57,182 bases of DNA, taken from assembly GCA_021648125.1 (NCBI GenBank), contig JAKITK010000015.1:1-57182 (forward strand), read 5' to 3'. The notes under the pieces were generated by a model. The model saw nothing but the letters and a program-made list of their open reading frames with translations. It ran no database searches and was not told where the DNA came from. The stretch is from Lysobacterales bacterium (GTDB lineage Bacteria; Pseudomonadota; Gammaproteobacteria; Xanthomonadales; SZUA-36). Of this stretch, positions 18,311 to 27,158 are shown one piece after another. Position 1 is the first letter of the stretch. Each line of letters opens with the position of its first letter. A program made the translations under genes and the position numbers.

Positions 18311-19510
18311 ATGATATTTAAGAAACTCTCAATCGGGCCCGCTGTACTGGTCGCCGCTGCCTTTATCGGTCCCGGAACAGTCACCACCGCAACTCTTGCC
18401 GGTGCTAACTTTGGCTATGCCCTGATCTGGGCACTGGTTTTCTCAGTGGCAGCCTGCATTGTGTTGCAGGAGATGGCAGCTAGGCTTGGTGTTGTAGCCC
18501 AACAGGGTTTGGGTGAGACCTTGCGCGAGGTTTTGGTGCAGCCGCTGATTCGTTACAGCGTGTTTGTATTGGTTACTGTGGCGATATTTATTGGTAACAG
18601 CGCCTATCAGGGCGGCAACATTGCCGGCGCGAGTTTGGGCCTGGATGCCTTGTTTCCAAAATTACCCATCGCCTGGCCGCTGTTAATTTCATTACTAACT
18701 TTCAGCGCGTTGATAACAGGAAGTTACAAATTACTCGAAAAAGCCCTGCTGGGACTGGTTTTTTTGATGAGCCTGGCTTTTTTCACAACTTTTGTGCTTA
18801 CAAAACCAGATATGGCAGCTTTGTTTTCCGGGGTGATGCCTTCCTTGCCGGATGGTGCAATACTCACCGTCATCGCGTTAATAGGTACTACGGTGGTTCC
18901 TTATAACCTGTTTCTGCATGCTTCCTTTGTCAGCAATCGTTGGAGTTCTCCTGAGGACCTCCCTAAAGTACGCAAAGATATTTATTTTTCGATCGGCTTG
19001 GGCGGCTTGCTTTCCATTGCGGTTATTTCAACCGCTGCGGCGGCGTTTTTTAATACCCAAATCTCCATCCAGTCGGCGGCTGATATGTCGGTACAGCTAG
19101 AGCCTTTGCTAGGTTCATGGGCGCGGATCAGTATGGGTGTGGGTTTGTTTGCTGCAGGCATTTCATCGGCAGTTACCGCACCATTAGCAGCCGCGTATGC
19201 TATCACCGGTATTCTCGGCTGGTCTAGTGACCTTAAATCTAGGCGCTTCAGAATGATTTGGTTGATTGTCCTACTCATTGGGCTAGTGCTCGCAAGTTCT
19301 GGCTATCGACCGCTTACGATTATCTGGTTTGCACAAATTGCCAACGGTATTTTATTGCCGCTGATGGCAGGGTTTTTGCTTTATGTAATGAACCAGTCGG
19401 AAATATTGGGTCGTTACAAAAACACTTTGATGCATAACCTGCTAGGTCTGGCGGTTATTCTGGTGACTCTAGTTTTAAGCGCCAAATCACTCTGGTCTGC
19501 CTTTTCATGA
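18311..19510 (+). CDS. NRAMP-fold transporter lacking metal-site motifs
   Basis: This 399-residue protein has about eleven hydrophobic helices and clear NRAMP-family lines: FIGPGTVTTATLAGANFGYA in helix 1 and GTTVVPYNLFLHASF in helix 6. The metal-binding DPGN of helix 1 is absent and the helix 6 MPHN is VPYN, so the residues that coordinate Mn2+/Fe2+ in true NRAMPs are missing. B. subtilis YcsG, beside the ycsF-kipI-kipA genes, is of this type. Its stop overlaps the pxpA start (ATGA), making it the first gene of the 5-oxoprolinase operon. My inference is that it imports 5-oxoproline or a related amino acid rather than metal. Confidence 0.85.
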   Translation: MIFKKLSIGPAVLVAAAFIGPGTVTTATLAGANFGYALIWALVFSVAACIVLQEMAARLGVVAQQGLGETLREVLVQPLIRYSVFVLVTVAIFIGNSAYQGGNIAGASLGLDALFPKLPIAWPLLISLLTFSALITGSYKLLEKALLGLVFLMSLAFFTTFVLTKPDMAALFSGVMPSLPDGAILTVIALIGTTVVPYNLFLHASFVSNRWSSPEDLPKVRKDIYFSIGLGGLLSIAVISTAAAAFFNTQISIQSAADMSVQLEPLLGSWARISMGVGLFAAGISSAVTAPLAAAYAITGILGWSSDLKSRRFRMIWLIVLLIGLVLASSGYRPLTIIWFAQIANGILLPLMAGFLLYVMNQSEILGRYKNTLMHNLLGLAVILVTLVLSAKSLWSAFS

Positions 19511-20289
19511 ACACGGCAATCAAGTATCAGATAGATATCAATTGTGATTTAGGTGAGGGCATTGAAACCGCTTCAGTCAGCAATGATGAGGCTATCATGC
19601 CGTTTATCAGTTCCTGCAATATCGCCTGTGGTTTTCATGCGGGTAGCCCTGAGTTAATGCGTCATTCCGTAGATCTTGCAATGCAACATGCTGTAGCGAT
19701 CGGGGCGCATCCTTCCTACAACGATCGGGAGAATTTTGGTCGTAAATACTTAAATATTTCAAAAGCTCAGCTACAAGATGAGTTGTGTTTTCAAATTCAT
19801 CAGTTGCAGGGCATTGTGGAGCAAGCAGGGGCTGTACTTCATCATGTAAAACCGCATGGGGCTTTATATAATGCCGCCGCTGTAGACCTTGAACTGGCAA
19901 ACTGTATAGCGACAAGCATTGCTTTGGTTGATAAAAACTTAATTTTTTACGGCTTGGCAAATTCTAAAATGGCGGTGGCAGCCAGACAGCATAATTTAGC
20001 TTTTGCGCATGAAGCTTTTATCGACAGAGCCTATCAGGCCAACGGGCAATTACTGCCTCGATCTGAACCCAGTGCCGTCATTACCGATCCTGCAGTGGTG
20101 TTGCCAAGGGCATTACAAATAATCACCCGCGCATCGGTTATCAGTGTTGATGGCGCGGAGATAAGCCTGGATTGCGATACTTTATGCTTGCACGGTGATA
20201 GCCCGGGGACTACTAAAGTTGCGCAAATGCTTGCCGAGTTTTTAACGGAAAATCAGGTCGATATTAAAGCCGTGGCTTTTCGTGAGTGA
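19507..20289 (+). CDS. pxpA: 5-oxoprolinase subunit A (PxpA, LamB/YcsF family)
   Basis: PxpA works with PxpB and PxpC to open 5-oxo-L-proline to L-glutamate using ATP, clearing a spontaneous cyclisation product of glutamine and glutamate. The 260-residue product shows the family opening DINCDLGEGI, then ISSCNIACGFHAGSPELM, GAHPSYNDRENFGRK, VKPHGALYN and a final LHGDSPGTTKVAQ. Its ATG overlaps the transporter stop by 4 bp and its end overlaps pxpB by 8 bp, so all four genes form one operon. Confidence 0.96.
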   Translation: MNTAIKYQIDINCDLGEGIETASVSNDEAIMPFISSCNIACGFHAGSPELMRHSVDLAMQHAVAIGAHPSYNDRENFGRKYLNISKAQLQDELCFQIHQLQGIVEQAGAVLHHVKPHGALYNAAAVDLELANCIATSIALVDKNLIFYGLANSKMAVAARQHNLAFAHEAFIDRAYQANGQLLPRSEPSAVITDPAVVLPRALQIITRASVISVDGAEISLDCDTLCLHGDSPGTTKVAQMLAEFLTENQVDIKAVAFRE

Positions 20290-20992
20290 ATCTTTGGCAA
20301 CTGTTGAGATTGATGCTTTCAGACAAAATGGCGATTGTTCCATTCTGATTGATTTTGCCGCTGCTGATGAGAACAAACTACTGCGCCATATTCATTGTTT
20401 TGCAAATCAGATAAGGCAAACTGGGTTTTATTCTGTAGTTAATGTGATTCCAGCTAAAACCACACTAATGCTGGCTTTTTCGACACCGATCGATTCGTGG
20501 TCTGAACTACAGGATAAATTACTAAATATCAATTCTAGCCTCGAATACAAGAATCAGAGCGTGAATACTCATAGTATCCCGATTTGCTATCACCCCGAAA
20601 TTGCTACTGATCTGGAAACCGTGTTAAAACAAACCGGGCTTGATCTGGAGGGTTTAATTAAAATTCACAGCAGCAGAGAATATCTCGTCAGCATGCTCGG
20701 GTTTCTACCCGGATTTATGTATCTGGATGAGTTGGATCAACAGCTGCTTTTAGCCCGGAAAACCACACCTGCGATACGCTTGCCTGCGGGCAGTGTCGCA
20801 ATTTCCGGAAATCAGTGTGGTTTGTATTCAGTCTCGAGTCCGGGTGGTTGGCATGTCATTGCACGAACCCCACAGCAACTCGTTGATTGGAACAATGATA
20901 GGCCTATGTGCATCAGCGCACTGGATAAAATTCGCTTCAAGCCCATTAGTCTAGATGAGTTCAGGCACCTAGAGCAGGCGGGTGCTTCGTGA
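20282..20992 (+). CDS. pxpB: 5-oxoprolinase subunit B (PxpB, KipI family)
   Basis: The 236-residue product is the KipI-like subunit of the PxpABC complex. Family lines include IPICYHPEIATDLE, the cyclophilin-like core MLGFLPGFMYL, and RLPAGSVAISGNQCGLYSVS followed by PGGWHVIARTP. Its B. subtilis homologue KipI also inhibits the sporulation kinase KinA, a role not expected here. Translation starts at a GTG overlapping the pxpA stop by 8 bp, and the stop overlaps the GTG of pxpC by 4 bp. Confidence 0.95.
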   Translation: MSESLATVEIDAFRQNGDCSILIDFAAADENKLLRHIHCFANQIRQTGFYSVVNVIPAKTTLMLAFSTPIDSWSELQDKLLNINSSLEYKNQSVNTHSIPICYHPEIATDLETVLKQTGLDLEGLIKIHSSREYLVSMLGFLPGFMYLDELDQQLLLARKTTPAIRLPAGSVAISGNQCGLYSVSSPGGWHVIARTPQQLVDWNNDRPMCISALDKIRFKPISLDEFRHLEQAGAS

Positions 20993-21864
20993 GCTTGAAG
21001 ATTATAAAGCCAGGGTTGTTTAGCACCTTTCAGGATTTGGGGCGGCCGGGTTTTGCGCATTTGGGAATTCCTGCATCCGGTGCCATGGACAGATCAGCGG
21101 CTAAACTTGCCAATCAGATGGTGGGGAATAAGCCACATGAAGCCGTGTTAGAAATAGCACTTACCGGGGTTAGTTTTCAGGTCTCAGAGACCTGCTCAAT
21201 AGCGATTTGCGGGGCGGAATTTGACTGCTTTGTAAATGATGAGCTTGTTAGTCAGGACCAAACCATCGATCTGGCTGTGGATGATGTTTTGCGTATGGGG
21301 CGTTTGCAAGCAGGTGCCAGAGCGTATCTGGCGGTTGCCGGAGGTTATCGGCTGGATAAAGTTTTGGGTAGTTACTCCACCCTTACATTAGCGAAATTGG
21401 GTGGCTTTCAGGGAAGAATTTTACAGAAAAATGATCAAATCGGGCTTCGACAAGCCCATATAACCCCACTGAAACACAAATACGCGTGGCAAAAACTTAG
21501 CCGCAGTCAACGGTATATCGTGCACGCTGTTCCGGGGCCTGAGTATGGCTGGTTCAATGCAAGGAGTCAGAAGTCGGCTTTTTCGCAAGCGTTTAAAGTC
21601 AGCCAACAAAGCGACCGCATGGGGTATCGCTTGCAGGCTGATATAATTACTGCAAGCAATAAAAGCACAATGCTCAGTACTGGGCTAATGCCCGGTAGTC
21701 TACAAATCACCCCGGACGGGCAAAGCATTCTCGCCATGCGCGATGCCCAGACAAGCGGTGGTTATCCACGAATTCTGGTCGTCGATCAGCATGATTTATC
21801 GGTGTTGGCACAGGCTAAACCGGGTGATGAAGTGTGTTTCTTCCGGGTAGATCAAGTCTGTTAG
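20989..21864 (+). CDS. pxpC: 5-oxoprolinase subunit C (PxpC, KipA family)
   Basis: This 291-residue protein is the third 5-oxoprolinase subunit, from the biotin-dependent carboxyltransferase-like family. It has the signature LKIIKPGLFSTFQDLGRPGF, then IPASGAMDRSAAKLANQMVG, RAYLAVAGGY, VHAVPGPEYGWF, SDRMGYRLQ and DAQTSGGYPRI. The start is a GTG within GTGA shared with the pxpB stop. The operon seems to end here: the next gene begins 153 bp later with its own ribosome binding site and an unrelated product. Confidence 0.95.
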   Translation: MSLKIIKPGLFSTFQDLGRPGFAHLGIPASGAMDRSAAKLANQMVGNKPHEAVLEIALTGVSFQVSETCSIAICGAEFDCFVNDELVSQDQTIDLAVDDVLRMGRLQAGARAYLAVAGGYRLDKVLGSYSTLTLAKLGGFQGRILQKNDQIGLRQAHITPLKHKYAWQKLSRSQRYIVHAVPGPEYGWFNARSQKSAFSQAFKVSQQSDRMGYRLQADIITASNKSTMLSTGLMPGSLQITPDGQSILAMRDAQTSGGYPRILVVDQHDLSVLAQAKPGDEVCFFRVDQVC

Positions 21865-22017
21865 TATAAAATCGTCAGTTGTTTTGAGTGCAAGTGGGAC
21901 TTTGGCATGTTTCGCTGACGCTCTACGCTTTAACTACTGTATTTGATATTAAAAAATTACAGTTGATTTATTCAGCCTGAATTCAAGAAAAGTCTATTAA
22001 ACAATGAGGTACTAACG

Positions 22018-24816
22018 GTGTCATTTTCAAAACCCACAACCGGCATGCAACTCCTAACTGTAATGCTAATTAATGCCTTACTTATAACCCCGGTGTTTGC
22101 AGCAGTTGTTACCTGGGATGGTAGCCAGAACAATAATTGGCGTAATAATACCAACTGGACCAATGGCGGCACGCCCGGACCAGATGATACTGCAATTTTC
22201 CCTATTGGTTTGAATAAGAATGAGGCGGATTTAAGGGGTACTGGTGGCAATAATAAAGACTGGGAGCTGGATACAATAGACCTGAGAACTGATGGCAATC
22301 AATTTGCAACAGCCCCCGCAACTCCAGTGAATTGGTTTTTCAAGCTAGGTAGGATTCTGCCCTCAGATATTATCTGGAAATCAACAGCAACGAATTCACA
22401 AATTTTAGTCAATGCAACATTTCATACTACTAACTTTGCTGTTTTCAGCGGTGATGATAGCGGTGCCAGCAGTTTACACCTCTATGGTGGTGGATTGTCA
22501 GGGGTGAGCTCCACGAACACATTTTGGCTTGCTTCAAACGGAGGTGATGATAGCCTGGTGATTCATAGTAATAGCACCGCTTTTGCTGGGGAGTTTAAAG
22601 TGACAAGCGGTAAGCTAATACCGAAGAGGCTCAATGCATTGGAAAACGCTAGAATTTGGCTTCTAGGTGGTGAGTTAATCTTGGACAATAGCGTGATATT
22701 AGGTCATTTAACGGGGGGAGGTACTTCGCCTCCTGTTAATATTCAAGCCGATAATCTCTTGAAGTTTGGGCTTTATGGAGGGAATCAGACTTTTGCCGGA
22801 GTTTTCACCGGTACCGGGCACTTATTTTACAATAACAATTCAGCAGATAGCTGGACATTAGCCGGGGTGAGCCCTTTTAGTGGGCGGACAACTATTAATG
22901 GTAACCTGATATTTACTTCGGGTGGCAGCCTGGCCAATAGCCCGATTAATCTTAATATTGGCAGCTTGACAGTGAATACTGCGACTACGATAGGTAACCT
23001 CCATGGTGGTGGTAATCTTAATCTAAATGCTGCATTGATAATTGGTGATGCTCTGATTGACCCGGATGAAGCCTTTGACGGCCCATTTTCCGGTACGGGT
23101 TCGCTGACCATTGCTGCTGGTGACCACGAATTTACCGACACACCAGGTTTGGGCTCCTCGACTTATTTTGGTAATGTGAATCTCAATGGCGGCAGCACAA
23201 TTTTTGGTGCTGGCTTGTTTGCTGAGAACCTTGTGACTATTAATACCAATTTAGTGATGGATATGAATGCGAGTACCACCCTGGGTGGTTTTGCAGGGAC
23301 GGGCACGACTGACCTGAATTTTAATCTGACTTTTGGTGGCCTGGATCAAAATAACACCTATTCGGGTGATTTGACCGGTAACGGTGTTTTAAATAAAAAC
23401 GGTACCGGGACATGGGCTTTTAATGCCGCCAAAACCGGTACGGGGCAAGTGAATATTAATGCCGGTACACTCGGTGGTTCGGGCAGTTTTGCCGCGAAAG
23501 TTTATATTGGCGCATCGGCCGAAATCAACCCGGGCGCTTCAACAAGTACTATTACGGCTGCATCCATTGAAATTGACGGTGTTTATATCTGTGAGCTCGA
23601 TGGCAGCAGTAATGATGGCCTTATAATTGCCGGTAATCTTGATATCTGGGAAACGACGCTGAATTTGAGCCAGATCGGCGCAGGGGCAACAGCGCCGGTT
23701 TATATTATTGCCAGCTACGGAAGTCTCACTGGTACCTTTGCTGCCGTGCAGAACCTACCGACATTTTACACTCTTGATTACGCCTATGATGATGGCTCAT
23801 CAACCAATAATATTGCTCTGGTAGGTGACCTTATCCCTCCTACCCTGGACAGCATCGCCCTCGATGCCGCTTTCAATGATCCAACCAATGTAAGCAGCGT
23901 TGATTTTAATATCAGTTTTAGTGAGCCGGTAAACGGCCTCGATGCTACTGATTTCAATATAAGCTTTCCTGGTAGCACAGGCACTGCAAGCCTGACTGGT
24001 AGTGGTGCGGCTTATAGCTTGTCTATACCCAATATTGCAGGCGATGGCACACTCGCGGTCACGCTGGTTCCTGCTCATGGAATTACCGATTTATTCGGCA
24101 ACCCGCTCGCAGCAACCACTGCTTCAGCTACAGTTGTTATTGACCAGACTCGGCCCATGGTAGATAGCTTCACAGCAATAACCGGTAGCCCGAGCAATGC
24201 GACTGAAATAAAATTTAGCGTGATTTTTAGTGAAGATATATTTGATTTTAATGATGCAGCCGATGTTTCCACTACGCTTTCAGGCACTGCTGCCTATACC
24301 GGTGTTGTCATTACGGGCTCGGGAACAACTTATACTATTAAATACACGGGTGTTAGCGGTATTGGTGGCCTCAGTGCTACTGTTAAATCAGCTGTAGGTG
24401 GCGCCAGAGATGCAGCTGGAAATATCCTGTTTTTGAATGTAATCGGTCCGACAATTGCGCTGGAATACTGCAACAATTCACTGGCAGCGGGCAGCGTCAA
24501 TGGTGCTGAAGAATTTGAAGCCTGTGAGCATTTATTTACCGAAACAAATTTTCATGCCGAGGAATTTGCCACGGTTATCTTTGCTGCTGGTCAGGGTGTT
24601 ACCATCAATCCAAATTTCACTCTGGATGTTGGCGCTATTTTGCAAGTGAAAGTTTGTGGCCAGAGCCTGTGCGAGGTGAGCAGCCAGCCAATGGAAGATG
24701 GTTGTCATTCCTGCGTAACTGATATTTGCGCTATCGACATTACTTGCTGTACAGACGCGTACTCACAAGCTTGCCTGGATAAAGTCGCTACGGTTTGTAA
24801 TTTAAGCTGCCAGTAA
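22018..24816 (+). CDS. Large secreted beta-repeat protein with Cys-rich tail
   Basis: The 932-residue product begins with a GTG preceded by GAGGT, and has a signal-like N-terminus (LLTVMLINALLITPVFA). Residues about 30-600 are beta-strand repeats like autotransporter passengers (TWDGSQNNNWRNNTNW; NINAGTLGGSGSFAAKVYIG, a PATR-like repeat). Two bacterial Ig-like domains follow (SVDFNISFSEPVNGLDATDF; EIKFSVIFSEDIFDFNDAAD). The last about 35 residues hold eight or more cysteines (CHSCVTDICAIDITCCTDAY), like small Cys motifs on surface proteins of myxobacteria and planctomycetes. There is no C-terminal beta-barrel, so it is not a classical autotransporter. It is probably cell-surface or released. 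Confidence 0.75.
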   Translation: MSFSKPTTGMQLLTVMLINALLITPVFAAVVTWDGSQNNNWRNNTNWTNGGTPGPDDTAIFPIGLNKNEADLRGTGGNNKDWELDTIDLRTDGNQFATAPATPVNWFFKLGRILPSDIIWKSTATNSQILVNATFHTTNFAVFSGDDSGASSLHLYGGGLSGVSSTNTFWLASNGGDDSLVIHSNSTAFAGEFKVTSGKLIPKRLNALENARIWLLGGELILDNSVILGHLTGGGTSPPVNIQADNLLKFGLYGGNQTFAGVFTGTGHLFYNNNSADSWTLAGVSPFSGRTTINGNLIFTSGGSLANSPINLNIGSLTVNTATTIGNLHGGGNLNLNAALIIGDALIDPDEAFDGPFSGTGSLTIAAGDHEFTDTPGLGSSTYFGNVNLNGGSTIFGAGLFAENLVTINTNLVMDMNASTTLGGFAGTGTTDLNFNLTFGGLDQNNTYSGDLTGNGVLNKNGTGTWAFNAAKTGTGQVNINAGTLGGSGSFAAKVYIGASAEINPGASTSTITAASIEIDGVYICELDGSSNDGLIIAGNLDIWETTLNLSQIGAGATAPVYIIASYGSLTGTFAAVQNLPTFYTLDYAYDDGSSTNNIALVGDLIPPTLDSIALDAAFNDPTNVSSVDFNISFSEPVNGLDATDFNISFPGSTGTASLTGSGAAYSLSIPNIAGDGTLAVTLVPAHGITDLFGNPLAATTASATVVIDQTRPMVDSFTAITGSPSNATEIKFSVIFSEDIFDFNDAADVSTTLSGTAAYTGVVITGSGTTYTIKYTGVSGIGGLSATVKSAVGGARDAAGNILFLNVIGPTIALEYCNNSLAAGSVNGAEEFEACEHLFTETNFHAEEFATVIFAAGQGVTINPNFTLDVGAILQVKVCGQSLCEVSSQPMEDGCHSCVTDICAIDITCCTDAYSQACLDKVATVCNLSCQ

Positions 24817-24943
24817 ATTCTAAGGGGTCAAATTGAGTTCTTCTGGATAGGTCGGGCTGTACTACGTCTGCTAATGCACCGCTTGTATTTTGCCGGTATT
24901 AGCTGTGCACTCATTTTTTGATACAAGCGGTGATAGGCCCGGC

Positions 24944-25066
24944 ATGACTTTCAAAGTGACACAAGCGGGTTTGTTGTCTACCTTCCAAGATTTCGCCCCC
25001 AGGCTGCGCTCACTTGTTCCTTCGTTGACAAAATGTTTGCAAATAACCCCGAAGATCAAGATCTGA
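24944..25066 (+). pseudogene. Remnant resembling the N-terminus of pxpC
   Basis: This 40-codon frame begins MTFKVTQAGLLSTFQD, matching the PxpC opening (compare IIKPGLFSTFQD of the intact gene 4 kb upstream), then diverges into unrelated sequence and stops. The conserved G-L-x-S-T-F-Q-D string is the family signature, so I read it as a 5' scrap of a second, different pxpC-like gene joined to foreign sequence. The match covers only about 16 residues, so chance is not excluded. The surrounding gap 24817-25236 otherwise holds only the small frame at 25056. Confidence 0.4.
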
Positions 25067-25208
25067 TCGCCTGACAAATATCAACCGCCATTATGTAGTC
25101 TACAGATGCCCTAGAGCCCTCAGGTTTAAATAAGTCAATAAACCACTCCTCAGGTGATTCGTCCATCGTTAGCTCTGCACGGTCGACCATCATCCTCGCC
25201 GCAGGCAT
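25056..25208 (-). CDS. Short unnamed ORF downstream of the PP2C gene
   Basis: On the minus strand, 28 bp after the PP2C stop, a 50-codon frame reads MPAARMMVDRAELTMDESPE and goes on with EWFIDLFKPEGSRASVDYIM. Its composition is protein-like (Trp, Phe, balanced charge), and it may be a small gene in the PP2C transcript or the end of a decayed larger gene, since a stop codon lies just upstream in frame. I do not recognise it. It overlaps the end of the opposite-strand pxpC-like remnant. Confidence 0.3.
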   Translation of the reverse strand: MPAARMMVDRAELTMDESPEEWFIDLFKPEGSRASVDYIMAVDICQAIRS

Positions 25209-25236
25209 TAGCCGGAATAGGCCCTAGGTGAGTACA

Positions 25237-25965
25237 TCAGCCAAACCTGGCCACTACAACCGAAATATTGTCATGGCCACCTCGTTCAAGCGCCAATGAC
25301 ATCAATGAACTGCCTGCCTCTTGTACAGACTTGCGACATAGATCTGGTAATTCATCATCACGAACTAGGTTGCTCAAACCATCACTGCAAATAAGCATGG
25401 TATCTCCCCACCTGCACGGGACCTCTCCAGCATGTAAATTTAGATCTTTTTGTTTCGGGTTAGAGCCACCCAAGGCCTGGGTAATAACATGTGAATTCGG
25501 CAAGCAATCATCGGTGCTAAGTTGAGCAACTTCCCGACCGGAAATCAGGTACACCCGGCTATCACCCACATTGAAGTGATATAAACTCGAGCCGTGCACA
25601 ATACCACCAGCTATAGTGGTTCCCATTCCCTTCAGTGCAGGGCGGTCATTGCCTAATTGCTGAAGTTGTTGCTGTAGGGTAGCCAGTGCATCATTGAGTT
25701 CCTGGCGATAGGACGCTGTCCACGTAGTTCTCGACAGGCGCTGGGTAACAAGCTGACTGGCAATATCGCCAGCCTTATGCCCGCCAATACCATCGGCCAC
25801 AGCCAGTATTATCGGCTTGTTTAGCGGTATTGTCGGCGCCTGGAAAATGAAGTCTGTGGCTGAGGAATACCACTGGCCGACGACAATAGAGTCTTCGTTT
25901 CGGCTTCGGCGCTTTCCTCTATCAGTGCTTGCTGCCACATTCAGTCGTTTTAAATCGCTATTCAT
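25237..25965 (-). CDS. PP2C-family serine/threonine protein phosphatase
   Basis: The 242-residue product removes phosphate from Ser/Thr of proteins using two metal ions. All PP2C motifs are visible: DRGKRRSRNEDS, ILAVADGIGGHKAGD (metal-binding Asp and Gly), MGTTIAGGIV, NVGDSRVYLI, ICSDGLSNLV and GGHDNISVVVARFG. It is a single-domain cytoplasmic type like Stp1/PppA. Such genes often neighbour a kinase or a type VI secretion locus, but neither is present here, so its partner kinase must lie elsewhere. Confidence 0.93.
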   Translation of the reverse strand: MNSDLKRLNVAASTDRGKRRSRNEDSIVVGQWYSSATDFIFQAPTIPLNKPIILAVADGIGGHKAGDIASQLVTQRLSRTTWTASYRQELNDALATLQQQLQQLGNDRPALKGMGTTIAGGIVHGSSLYHFNVGDSRVYLISGREVAQLSTDDCLPNSHVITQALGGSNPKQKDLNLHAGEVPCRWGDTMLICSDGLSNLVRDDELPDLCRKSVQEAGSSLMSLALERGGHDNISVVVARFG

Positions 25966-26500
25966 GCATACATTCTACGCTTCTTGTCCGCTTATTTTCC
26001 TTCATCCTGCTTCATCGGGTTTTCCTGAAAGGCTATTGAAACCTGGGTTGAAGTAAACTCAGTGAGTCCTAGTCAATAGTTACCCGGTCTTTACCCCTAA
26101 GCAAAAAATCATTGCGGCAACTGGTAGAAAATGAATCCGAGGGTGAAAGGCAGGTTACAAAGGTTACGGCTGCCGTATTATCTATACATTCACCAAATTC
26201 TAGCTTGCCTAGTGTAGTGGTGGCATTATGCTGCAATACCCATAAAAGCGTGGCTTATCGAAACAACATGCCAAATTAATTTATATGATCATGTGCACAT
26301 CTATAAGTACCAGAATCATCTCGGAACCCAGGCATTGGTGGCGCAAGCGTCAAGGAGGGTAGCGTTGAGCAGGCCGGGGGCTTGATCTTTGGCATGTTTT
26401 TCTAATTTATCACGCTATAAGTCATGCAAATCGAATATTTTTTGATATTAACCCCTTACAGAAGAAGGTCCATTCTACGCCTCCCAGGAGTACCAATACT
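25966..26500. other. Gene-poor stretch upstream of the PP2C gene
   Basis: No confident gene lies in these 535 bp. On the minus strand a frame of roughly 55-60 codons ending with TAG at about 26069 (HNATTTLGKLEFGECIDNTA, then AVTFVTCLSPSDSF) is protein-like but lacks an ATG; it may be a degraded gene. The right part contains the GC-rich palindromic patch GCGCAAGCGTC...GTAGCGTT and the promoter region of the small secreted protein at 26501. Confidence 0.4.
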
Positions 26501-26953
26501 ATGAAAACGCAATATTTAGCCGCCCCTCTGATGATGTTCTTGATTGCCGCACCGTTGGTCTCCTGGGCCGGCGATACGCCAGGGAAGGCGCGTTTCCAGA
26601 ACAATACCTCGAAGACCATCATTGTGAATATTCTTCACAGCAATGGTGATCAACAAAAGAAATCGACCATTCCCAGCACAAAGAAGAACACATTTAAGTT
26701 CAAATCTGGTGAAAAATGCCGCAACAAAAATCGACTCTTTGAAATCCGAGCAGCAGAGAATAATGCCCTGCTAGCCAAGGGCAGCCTTACCTATAACTCT
26801 GATATAGAGTACTTTGCCCGATCCGAATCTTGCGTTCTTTACATGCAGCCGCCAATCATTGAGGTGGTAGACTCCAGGTTTTCTCTAGACTACGAAAAGC
26901 TGAAGAAGAACCTCGGGGAATTCAGTTTAAACCTCAAACGTCCCTCTCGTTAG
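26501..26953 (+). CDS. Small secreted protein, function unknown
   Basis: This 150-residue protein has a signal peptide (MKTQYLAAPLMMFLIAAPLVSWAG) and a basic mature part with two cysteines (GEKCRNKN, SESCVLYM) that could form one disulfide. The line ARFQNNTSKTIIVNILHSNG, followed by a Lys/Ser-rich stretch, suggests a small beta-sandwich, but I recognise no family. CAGGAG lies about 12 bases before the ATG. An AAACAC/GTGTTT inverted repeat at about 26985-27009 may end its transcript. Base composition is like the host, unlike the GC-rich segment 200 bp downstream. Confidence 0.6.
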   Translation: MKTQYLAAPLMMFLIAAPLVSWAGDTPGKARFQNNTSKTIIVNILHSNGDQQKKSTIPSTKKNTFKFKSGEKCRNKNRLFEIRAAENNALLAKGSLTYNSDIEYFARSESCVLYMQPPIIEVVDSRFSLDYEKLKKNLGEFSLNLKRPSR

Positions 26954-27084
26954 AAAGCAATCCCCCGAGGTGGTGTTATAGCTTAAACACACTTAGGTTT
27001 GGCGTGTTTGTTCTGCACACTACGCTGTTAGACTTGAGAGTATGTAATTACATGCTTACTACTTATTTTTTTGGAGGCGTTATT

Positions 27085-27156
27085 TTGAAAACAAAAATAC
27101 AGACATCACTGCTACTGGCAGCGGGCTTTTTATTGTCAGCATACACCGGAGAGTGA
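27085..27156 (+). CDS. 23-codon leader: orphan signal peptide or upstream peptide
   Basis: A TTG start with a strong GGAGG seven bases upstream opens a frame MKTKIQTSLLLAAGFLLSAY ending TGE, a perfect signal peptide that stops within the TGATGATG where the giant protein at 27159 begins. GC content jumps at about 27145. The simplest reading is that a native secreted-protein gene was cut just after its signal sequence when the GC-rich segment arrived, leaving the native ribosome binding site to drive coupled translation of the newcomer. Confidence 0.5.
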   Translation: MKTKIQTSLLLAAGFLLSAYTGE

Positions 27157-27158
27157 TG

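Noticed and set aside
22018-24816. Classical autotransporter
   Set aside because: Passenger-like repeats are present, but the C-terminus is Ig-like domains and a Cys-rich motif, with no 12-strand barrel or terminal aromatic residue.
26120-26400. Possible c-di-GMP riboswitch in the gene-poor gap
   Set aside because: Short runs such as GAGGGTGAAAGGCAGGTTAC looked suggestive, but the conserved core and paired stems could not be traced.
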